Origin: a virus
Virus record (IMG/VR): IMGVR_UViG_3300027538_000100
Span: 1-20,971 of that record
DNA length: 20,971 bases
Direction: 5' to 3' (one strand)
The position numbers were made by a program, and so were the translations under genes. Position 1 is the first letter of the stretch; every line of letters begins with the position of its first letter. The notes under the pieces were generated by a model, which was given only the letters and a program-made list of their open reading frames with translations, was not told the origin of the DNA and searched no databases. Below are positions 15,815 through 20,971 of this stretch, piece by piece.

Positions 15815-17640
15815 TATGCAACACCTCCAAAAATAGTGGGAGGAGCGAATACACTCTTTGGAGACCCTGCAGTGAGGTTTTGTGTCGTCAACGCTGCGTT
15901 TCGAACAATAGCACTAGCAGTAGACAGGTTGGTCATCTCTACTTTACCCTCAACTGGTGCGATACAGGAAGATCCTGTTTCCATAGACTCCACACGAGTG
16001 GTTCCGGTTGTAGAACCATTCACACCAGTAGCAGTGGCGGATATTGCTTTACCGTTGACTACAAGTGTGCCACTGCTTGTGTTGCTAGCTCCGTATGCTG
16101 TGGCGTTGGTTCCGCCTGTTGCATTACCGTTCACGGTAACTGTGCCTGCACCGGCATTATACACTCCCCATGCTCTGGTACTACTCCCCCCAGTGACGTT
16201 GCCGTTAATGACAACTGTGCCGCCTACTAGATTTGCAACTCCTGTGGATAAATCAGCACCTCCACCTGTCGCATTTCCATTCACTGTCAACAACAGAGCA
16301 GATCCCCAATTGACACCGTGAGTACTACTCACACCCCCACCAGTAGCATTACCATTTATAGTAGCAGTACCGTTTGTGGTGAACCGCACTCCGGTAGTGG
16401 TAGATCCACCCAACGGAGTACCAATTGTATCACCATTCAATAACAATGATCCGGTTCCTTGGCAGCGAAGCCCTTCTGATCCTGATCCAATACCACCATA
16501 CGCGTTGCCGGTAACGACAATGTTTCCATTCGACCAGACAACCCCGATAGAGCCACCTGCTGATCCGCCTGTAGTATTTCCTATCAAATTGAATGTTCCT
16601 GTCTGGGAAACATTCACTCCATGGGCTGCAGTGTTCGTCGCTGAACCCACCACATTACCAACAAGTGTTGCTTGATTCGGAGAGGTTCCGGCATAAGTAA
16701 TACATGTCGTCGTTCCAGTGATGACGTTATTACCAGATCCGGTCAATGTCAGTGTCACACCATTCGAAATATTGAAAGTACCTCCAGCAGATGCAACTGT
16801 TCCTGCAGTGGTTCTGACTGTCTTCCAAGAGGTTGACTCATTGACTGTGACGGTATATCCATTGGCATAAACATCTTGTGTTGATGTTGGAACGGTTCCA
16901 GTGTTCCATGTTGCTCCGGAATTGCTATTCCCGCTTGCAACTGCGTAGACTTCAGTTGGCGATGCAACAGTTTCCTGCAATGCCAAAACCAACATTGCCT
17001 GAACGTTGCTGATTGGTTGTCCGTCAGCGTCGTTGGTCCATTCAAATGTTGTTGAACCAATCGCTCCGGCTGCTGCTCTAACACCTGTTGCACAAACCAT
17101 ACAACCACCGTTACCAGCGGTAGAGTTGAATGTTTTGCGAACTGTTACAGAGGTTAAATTAGCATTAGCAACAGCACAAGCAGCATCGTCGTTCAAATCT
17201 TCAGCATGTGTACCGATCAGGACAATCAAACAATCAGCAACTGATGTGGTAAATCCTGTAGCTGTGCCTGTTTGACCTGCTGAAGATAGAACGCTACCAG
17301 CAGAATGAAGAACAGGTGTTGTACCATCGACACCAGAGAATGCTGTGATCCATGCAATCTGATGATCGCCAGAGTCAGCAACAGTTGGTGCTGTGTCTCC
17401 AGATTGAGCTATTCTGCCAAATACATGTAAACGTGTTGCAGATGTTCCACCGGCAGTGCCTGTAGATTGAGGAGAGTTAGGGACTTCCGTCCATCCTGCA
17501 GGAGCAGAAACAGACTGGTTTGCTGTTTCCACTTTTAACAGCATATAATGTCCTGCAGCCCATCCAACAGGAAGTGCTGGGGTAATTGCTCCTACACCGG
17601 AAGCTTCAACACCAGATGCGACAAATGCTGGAACAGGCAT
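15814..17640 (-). CDS. Two-part surface protein: N-terminal beta domain plus repeat solenoid
   Basis: 608 residues. Residues 1-224 form a beta-rich domain with AGHYMLLKVETANQSVSAPA, GWTEVP, and HQIAWITAFSGVDGTTPVLH, ending in VQAMLVLALQE. This type of domain, seen in many phage and environmental proteins, looks like a jelly-roll or lectin-like module. From residue 229 the protein matches the next gene: cap DVYANGYTVTVN, then eight units of about 24-26 residues such as AGTVTVNGNATGG and TNATAYGASNTSSGTLVVNG, then a closing cap. The likely role is a virion appendage for adsorption (inference). GGAG lies upstream of the ATG at 17640, inside the end of the gene before it, which stops 4 nt earlier. 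No catalytic motif such as a depolymerase triad is evident. Confidence 0.62.
   Translation of the reverse strand: MPVPAFVASGVEASGVGAITPALPVGWAAGHYMLLKVETANQSVSAPAGWTEVPNSPQSTGTAGGTSATRLHVFGRIAQSGDTAPTVADSGDHQIAWITAFSGVDGTTPVLHSAGSVLSSAGQTGTATGFTTSVADCLIVLIGTHAEDLNDDAACAVANANLTSVTVRKTFNSTAGNGGCMVCATGVRAAAGAIGSTTFEWTNDADGQPISNVQAMLVLALQETVASPTEVYAVASGNSNSGATWNTGTVPTSTQDVYANGYTVTVNESTSWKTVRTTAGTVASAGGTFNISNGVTLTLTGSGNNVITGTTTCITYAGTSPNQATLVGNVVGSATNTAAHGVNVSQTGTFNLIGNTTGGSAGGSIGVVWSNGNIVVTGNAYGGIGSGSEGLRCQGTGSLLLNGDTIGTPLGGSTTTGVRFTTNGTATINGNATGGGVSSTHGVNWGSALLLTVNGNATGGGADLSTGVANLVGGTVVINGNVTGGSSTRAWGVYNAGAGTVTVNGNATGGTNATAYGASNTSSGTLVVNGKAISATATGVNGSTTGTTRVESMETGSSCIAPVEGKVEMTNLSTASAIVRNAALTTQNLTAGSPKSVFAPPTIFGGVA
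16039..16635 (-). repeat. Protein-level tandem repeat block, eight units
   Basis: Codons 336-534 of the 608-residue gene encode about eight units of 24-26 residues with the recurring core GTVTVNGNATGG. One unit (EGLRCQGTGSLLLNGDTIGT) departs from the pattern and is followed by a small insertion. Confidence 0.8.
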
Positions 17641-17643
17641 TGA

Positions 17644-18240
17644 TCACTCTCCAACCTGAACAGCAGCTACAAGTTCAGCGTAAGTCGTAATGCTACCTAA
17701 CCTGATATTTTCCAATGCAACATTTGTCTTTGCATCGAATGATTGACGTAAGGTAGTCAGATGACTACGTAGAATATCTTTTGCTTCTTCTTCTTCTGCT
17801 GCAACTTTTTGTGCAGAGTACTCTTCTACTGTCAAAGCAGCATAAGGACGTCCACCGTCCAAAGCATAGAAAGCTTCTCGCTGTTCTACGGTTACTACGC
17901 CCATCTGAATAAGCACATTCAGAAGTGTCCAAGTTTGAACAGCAATACTCGGATCTGTTGTATCGACTGCTTCAGATGTACGTTTTCCGATGTGGACAAA
18001 CAATGCCCTGAGACCAGCAACTACAGGTTCTGGTGAAGCTGGATGCTTAATTACATCAATCAGTGATCCTTGCCATACATTATCGATTGGATCATGTTCA
18101 GCAAGATTCTGTTCATCGAAGAACTGAATAACTTCTGCAACTGGAATTTTATCAACTGTTAACGCCTGCAGAATAGGAACAATCTGTTCAGGAGTTCCGG
18201 TAAGCTGTAACTGTTGAGATTTCTGATATCCGTTTAGCAT
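17644..18240 (-). CDS. Conserved-looking soluble protein of unknown function
   Basis: 198 residues from the ATG at 18240, starting MLNGYQKSQQLQLTGTPEQI. It is predicted mostly helical. Visible features are a segment DNVWQGSLIDVIKHPASPEP, a stretch YALDGGRPYAALTVEEYSAQ, and an acidic helix KVAAEEEEAKDILRSHLTTL. There is no membrane segment, signal peptide or catalytic motif. I do not recognise the family. A longer reading from a TTG at 18354 overlaps the upstream gene by 107 nt and has no Shine-Dalgarno; the chosen ATG lies 8 nt after the upstream stop with a weak TAGGT before it. An ATG at 18291 is a second alternative. Position between the holin-like genes and the appendage genes gives no firm clue. 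A tail fibre chaperone is one possibility only. Confidence 0.6.
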   Translation of the reverse strand: MLNGYQKSQQLQLTGTPEQIVPILQALTVDKIPVAEVIQFFDEQNLAEHDPIDNVWQGSLIDVIKHPASPEPVVAGLRALFVHIGKRTSEAVDTTDPSIAVQTWTLLNVLIQMGVVTVEQREAFYALDGGRPYAALTVEEYSAQKVAAEEEEAKDILRSHLTTLRQSFDAKTNVALENIRLGSITTYAELVAAVQVGE

Positions 18241-18247
18241 GGCAGAC

Positions 18248-18511
18248 CTAACGTGGTAGAATGAATGAGCCACTACCGGGAGTATAGACATGGTCAGTGG
18301 TTTTGATTTTTTCTGGCTCAGGAGCCATGTAACCAAAAATGTGTCCGCATACAAACCCTACTGAGAAGGAAACAGCAGGGTGTCGTAGGGCTGTTCGTTG
18401 CATGAACCGACTAATTGAACTACCGATGCTTAAATTGAAGGTAACAACAACAAGATCGTATATACCGAGGAATATAATAGCCCCTGTTACGATTAGTGCT
18501 GTCAGACTCAT
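18248..18511 (-). CDS. Small membrane protein, holin-like
   Basis: 87 residues with two probable membrane segments: residues 4-27 (LTALIVTGAIIFLGIYDLVV) and about 44-62 (HPAVSFSVGFVCGHIFGYM). These are followed by a polar C-terminus. Size and two-segment topology fit class II holins or a prophage membrane protein, but there is no sequence signature. It begins in an ATGA overlap (18511-18508) with another small membrane protein, and the pair lies directly behind a consensus promoter. A pair of small membrane proteins side by side is common in phage lysis regions (holin and antiholin or pinholin), which is the basis of this call. Confidence 0.5.
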   Translation of the reverse strand: MSLTALIVTGAIIFLGIYDLVVVTFNLSIGSSISRFMQRTALRHPAVSFSVGFVCGHIFGYMAPEPEKIKTTDHVYTPGSGSFILPR

Positions 18512-18834
18512 GTCGTTGCTTTCACAACTGCAGAGAGGTTATTAATTGCTGCTGTATTGTTTTCAACAGCATGGGAAAGAGCCTTAGCTGCATCGTGACC
18601 ATCTTTAGCAGTTTGATGCCTACCTGCGTTCTCTTTTTCTCTGTTTGTCTCGATCTTATCAAGGATACGTTCAAAATGTTCTCTTGTCTTTTCCTGTGCA
18701 GCGTCGTGCCGTTCAAGTAGTTGTGGAAACCACTTGGTTATCATCCATACGAACATTGCCAATACTACGCCTGTTGCTGTCATTTGTGCCCATGGTGCAA
18801 GATCTGTGATGTTGTGTACAGTTTCAGCTAACAT
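18508..18834 (-). CDS. Small membrane-anchored coiled-coil protein, holin-like
   Basis: 108 residues. One probable membrane segment at about residues 14-38 (WAQMTATGVVLAMFVWMITK) is followed by a highly charged, helical tail (LLERHDAAQEKTREHFERIL and onward) likely to form a coiled coil. AAGGAA lies five bases before the ATG at 18834, and this is the first gene after the TTGACA/TATAAT promoter. The N-in or N-out topology is not clear. A lysis-associated membrane protein is the likeliest role. A segment FVWMITKWFPQLL resembles FVWFFIKWIAPQIL in the gene just upstream of the promoter, so the two may be related. Confidence 0.55.
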   Translation of the reverse strand: MLAETVHNITDLAPWAQMTATGVVLAMFVWMITKWFPQLLERHDAAQEKTREHFERILDKIETNREKENAGRHQTAKDGHDAAKALSHAVENNTAAINNLSAVVKATT

Positions 18835-18861
18835 GATGGTTCCTTGATGAAAGAAGTTGGC

Positions 18862-18889
18862 ATTATACAGGGAAAGTCGATTATGTCAA
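18862..18889 (-). promoter_or_regulatory. Perfect-consensus sigma-70-type promoter
   Basis: TTGACA (18889-18884) and TATAAT (18867-18862) match the consensus exactly, with 16 bp between them, on the minus strand. The start of the 18834 gene lies 27 bases beyond the -10 box. The TGA stop of the upstream gene (18888-18886) falls inside the -35 box, so coding and promoter sequence overlap. Confidence 0.88.
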
Positions 18890-19221
18890 TAACCCGCTGT
18901 GGATTTATGTTCCCATAGATAGGCTAAGATTTGTGGAGCAATCCATTTGATGAAGAACCATACAAACCAACCTACAGCAATGGATGTTTGTAACTCCAAA
19001 TCACTGTAGGTGTTGATTTTTCCTGATCGCATTAGTTCAACGAATACAGGATAAATTTTGTCACAGGCTTTTCTTTTTCGTTTAGCTTCTTTCAAAGACT
19101 TCTTAACGTGTTCTGAGCCTAAGAAAGGAGAACGTGTCAGACCTGATATGAAAGAGTCACTACATCCGAAACTGGTATGTAGTGACGTCTGAAGGATACT
19201 TTCGGCAACAGTCATTTTCAT
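18886..19221 (-). CDS. Small basic protein with C-terminal membrane anchor
   Basis: 111 residues. A polar N-terminus (MKMTVAESILQTSLHTSFGC) is followed by a strongly basic stretch HVKKSLKEAKRKRKACDKIY at about 39-58. A single probable membrane segment lies at about 83-105 (IAVGWFVWFFIKWIAPQIL), near the C-terminus. The ATG overlaps the TGA of the gene before it (19221-19218). I do not recognise the family. Tail-anchored topology with a basic cytoplasmic part is compatible with a lysis or envelope role, but nothing proves it. Its membrane motif recurs in the first gene after the promoter. Confidence 0.58.
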   Translation of the reverse strand: MKMTVAESILQTSLHTSFGCSDSFISGLTRSPFLGSEHVKKSLKEAKRKRKACDKIYPVFVELMRSGKINTYSDLELQTSIAVGWFVWFFIKWIAPQILAYLWEHKSTAGY

Positions 19222-19988
19222 TTGAAGTTTACCGTTAGGTTTGGACAGGTTGTAAGTTCCGCCTCAATACGTTTCCCACTGTCTTTGATTGTTAGCTGTT
19301 TCAAAGATGTGGAATAACTGAAGATGCCTTTCTTCGCATGGATAGTAGGTGGTGGTGAGAATACGATTTTGTCTTTCTCAATAGAGACTGTTCGTTTACC
19401 GTTCCAGTCAATTGTAAGTACACCGTTAGTCCAGCGTTGTCCACTCATTAACGTGTTGATCATTCCCGGAACAGCATCGGGAGCATCAATATCAATTTCG
19501 AATAGTGAAGAGTATGTGTAGTCTTTACTGGATTGGCAGAGCAGATGATCTGTGAGAGTGGCAAGAAACACATGAGCAGATGGAGCGTATTGCACTTCTG
19601 CTGATTGTGTATTGATTGGAGCGGAGTAATCGAATTCAAATGGGATGCGAGTAACGATCTGACCTAGTTGTGCAGCTTCTGCAATTGAAATCTCTGTGAA
19701 GGCAATACCTTGAGACTTCAAATAGTTCTTTCTTGGAATGCAGTAGGCACAGTTGGGACCAGTGACAAGATAATGTACCTGAGGAGCACTACCTGTTACC
19801 TGATTCCATTTGACTTCAAACTTATCTTTCTTCTTCTCTTCCTTAACAGCTTCCTTGACTGCATACTGAGAAAGAACTTGTTTGTAGACTTCTCGTGCTT
19901 TTGTGAGGTGACTGTAATCGATATCCTCATAATCAGGAGGAACATATCCTTCAAACATGAGCGACAATAGTATCATCCAAGCAACCAT
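19218..19988 (-). CDS. Glutaredoxin-like CxxC protein with hydrophobic N-terminus
   Basis: 256 residues from the ATG at 19988. Residues 1-12 (MVAWMILLSLMF) are hydrophobic, resembling a short anchor or signal. A lysine/glutamate-rich helix follows (about 28-60). Residues 70-110 read VHYLVTGPNCAYCIPRKNYL..., giving a C-A-Y-C pair (Cys80, Cys83) at the start of a helix, then GIAFTEISIAE and TRIPFEFDY. This is the strand-CxxC-helix-strand pattern of glutaredoxin or thioredoxin folds, and the proline after RI could be the cis-Pro. The C-terminal 120 residues are beta-rich and unrecognised. The likely role is thiol-disulphide exchange, perhaps at the envelope. A longer frame begins at a TTG at 20000, which is actually part of the Shine-Dalgarno. 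Confidence 0.66.
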   Translation of the reverse strand: MVAWMILLSLMFEGYVPPDYEDIDYSHLTKAREVYKQVLSQYAVKEAVKEEKKKDKFEVKWNQVTGSAPQVHYLVTGPNCAYCIPRKNYLKSQGIAFTEISIAEAAQLGQIVTRIPFEFDYSAPINTQSAEVQYAPSAHVFLATLTDHLLCQSSKDYTYSSLFEIDIDAPDAVPGMINTLMSGQRWTNGVLTIDWNGKRTVSIEKDKIVFSPPPTIHAKKGIFSYSTSLKQLTIKDSGKRIEAELTTCPNLTVNFK

Positions 19989-20836
19989 TGTGAACTCCAA
20001 TCGATTTCTCGTGGTTCAGGTGAAGAAAGATCTGATACGCCGATAGTGACAGTGAAATTGCTCATTGCCTGTTGTTCGATGAACTCACGACTCTGGTAAG
20101 AGAATCCTTTGTCACCGTAGGATTCGTAATGGCTGTTAGCCTCTACCAGATAGATTACCCCATCAATAGTAATCCAGTCAACGTATGAGCGAGCATGACC
20201 GCCTCCACCGTCAACAAAACGAGTACAAATACCTCTTGCATTAGGTCTCCAGTTTCCCCATGAACCGCCAACAATGACAGCACCTTGGTTAGCTTGCAGG
20301 AATCGAAGAATATCATCAAAGCCTTTAAGCTCAATTGAATAACCAATCTTCCAATCCGCTGCAATCTGAGCAGCGTTAGGAGGATAGGTCATGTTGTAGT
20401 CTTGTCGGTATGGAACTTCTACAACACCATCATTATCGAAGTCTTCAGGCAGGAAGCCTGTATTCTTAGAAGCTTTAACAACACCGTGGATAGTAGCACC
20501 ACTGTCACCACGAATGTTGTTGACTTCCTGTCCACGACGATAGGACCACATTGGGTTGAACTGTTGCCATTTCAGAGTTTGAAGGTAGTATGTTACTTCT
20601 CCGGAGTTGGTCATACCGAAGCCAGCACAACTACTGATTCGCCCCTGATCGTCTCGTCTCATGAGTTCTTTGATATTGCGTGTTGGTGGAATATCACCAC
20701 ACACTACAAAATCTTTAGGATCGAAGTCGATACACTCAGCTTTGAGGAGTTCTCTTAGCTCAGCGTGTTTATCGTAACCTGACCACCATTCATCAGGAAT
20801 AAACGATCGTCCCTGTGGTGTAACGATGCGACTCAT
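19973..20836 (-). CDS. Papain-like (C1-type) cysteine peptidase
   Basis: 287 residues. GRISSCAGFGMTNS (about 65-78) corresponds to the active-site helix of papain-type enzymes, with the nucleophile at Cys70. GGGGHARSYVDWITIDG (about 210-226) supplies His214, and VEANSHYESYGDKGF (about 231-245) the Asn234 that takes the place of 'NSWG..WG..Gy' in papain. The order Cys-His-Asn and the motif around Asn fit family C1. There is no signal peptide or obvious propeptide. AAGGAA lies six bases before the ATG, which overlaps the previous gene's stop. As a phage protein it could act as a lysin or virion-associated peptidase on peptide cross-links, or on host proteins. The specific target cannot be read from the sequence. 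Confidence 0.72.
   Translation of the reverse strand: MSRIVTPQGRSFIPDEWWSGYDKHAELRELLKAECIDFDPKDFVVCGDIPPTRNIKELMRRDDQGRISSCAGFGMTNSGEVTYYLQTLKWQQFNPMWSYRRGQEVNNIRGDSGATIHGVVKASKNTGFLPEDFDNDGVVEVPYRQDYNMTYPPNAAQIAADWKIGYSIELKGFDDILRFLQANQGAVIVGGSWGNWRPNARGICTRFVDGGGGHARSYVDWITIDGVIYLVEANSHYESYGDKGFSYQSREFIEQQAMSNFTVTIGVSDLSSPEPREIDWSSQWLLG
19995..19998 (-). promoter_or_regulatory. Ribosome binding site deciding the CxxC protein start
   Basis: GGAG on the minus strand, six bases before the ATG at 19988-19986. It shows that the upstream TTG at 20000 is not the start. Confidence 0.7.
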
Positions 20837-20971
20837 TTCAATTCCTTGCTTCTGAGTGATGTTGCGAAGTCTTTAACTTTGTTGTCTTTGACTGCTGTCT
20901 GTAGTCTGGTATTTACATCGTTGAATGCTGCTTTCCTTGCAGCCTCTGTATGCTCAAGAATGAACTTGAGT
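20833..20971 (-). CDS. C-terminal end of an unidentified helical protein
   Basis: A 45-codon open frame enters from the right edge and ends at TGA (20835-20833), overlapping the peptidase ATG as ATGA. The residues visible (for example ILEHTEAARKAAFNDVNTRL) are charged and helical. The ATGA coupling supports it as a real gene end. Too little is present to name a family. Confidence 0.6.
   Translation of the reverse strand, partial: LKFILEHTEAARKAAFNDVNTRLQTAVKDNKVKDFATSLRSKELK

Noticed and set aside
14981-16635. CRISPR-like regular repeats
   Set aside because: The regularity is at the protein level only. DNA units differ in sequence and there are no spacers between conserved direct repeats; it is a coding repeat.
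15048-16675. Several plus-strand open frames (15048-15479, 15683-16321, 16376-16675) of 99-212 codons, proline/valine-rich
   Set aside because: They are mirror images of the Gly/Thr/Asn-rich repeat genes on the other strand; their low-complexity P/V/T composition follows from complementing GGN, ACN and AAY codons. No ribosome binding sites or neighbours support them.
18241-18354. Longer reading of the 198-residue protein from a TTG at 18354
   Set aside because: It would overlap the upstream membrane protein gene by 107 nt and lacks a Shine-Dalgarno. The ATG at 18240 follows the upstream stop closely, like other junctions here.
19989-20000. Start of the CxxC protein at a TTG at 20000
   Set aside because: The TTG runs into the GGAG that serves the ATG at 19988.

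Overview
This window is the structural (head, neck and tail) part of a tailed double-stranded DNA phage or prophage with HK97-type capsid chemistry and a long non-contractile tail of the lambda type. Everything supportable is coded on the minus strand, so the genes read from high to low coordinates. Genes are packed with 1-28 nt overlaps (many ATGA or TAATG junctions) and many have an AAGGAA-type Shine-Dalgarno. I see no integrase, repressor, tRNA, CRISPR array or insertion sequence, so lifestyle and host cannot be decided. The two promoters are of the sigma-70 type, which suits a bacterial host with a standard housekeeping sigma factor.

Layout in transcription order. (1) 20971-18886: the end of an unidentified helical gene, a papain-like cysteine peptidase, a glutaredoxin-like CxxC protein with a hydrophobic N-terminus, and a small basic membrane protein. 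(2) A perfect TTGACA-16-TATAAT promoter at 18889-18862 follows. Behind it are two small holin-like membrane proteins, a soluble protein of unknown function, and three fibre- or whisker-like proteins (two of them tandem paralogues built from 24-26-residue glycine/threonine/asparagine-rich repeats). (3) 13095-8728: large terminase, portal with an acidic linker and extra C-terminal domain, and a ClpP-like head maturation protease. (4) 8723-6529: a self-contained capsid cassette with its own promoter, the HK97-fold major capsid protein, a putative decoration protein, and a rho-independent terminator. (5) 6511-1: the neck and tail genes in lambda order: head-tail connector, head closure protein, gp10/Z-like protein, tail terminator (U-like), tail tube (V-like), tail assembly chaperone (G) with a -1 frameshift extension (GT), tape measure (H), and the start of a distal-tail gene cut by the window edge.

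How they work together: terminase and portal package DNA into a shell of major capsid protein, whose N-terminal delta domain is probably removed by the ClpP-like protease. The connector and closure proteins seal the portal. The tube protein polymerises around the tape measure with help from the G/GT chaperones and is capped by the terminator protein. The upstream block probably supplies lysis or envelope functions and host-binding appendages.

The observations most worth following are the A AAA AAC frameshift site with its 111-codon extension, the promoter/terminator pair insulating the capsid genes, the papain-like peptidase next to a glutaredoxin-like protein and membrane proteins, and the pair of base-composition-divergent repeat paralogues.
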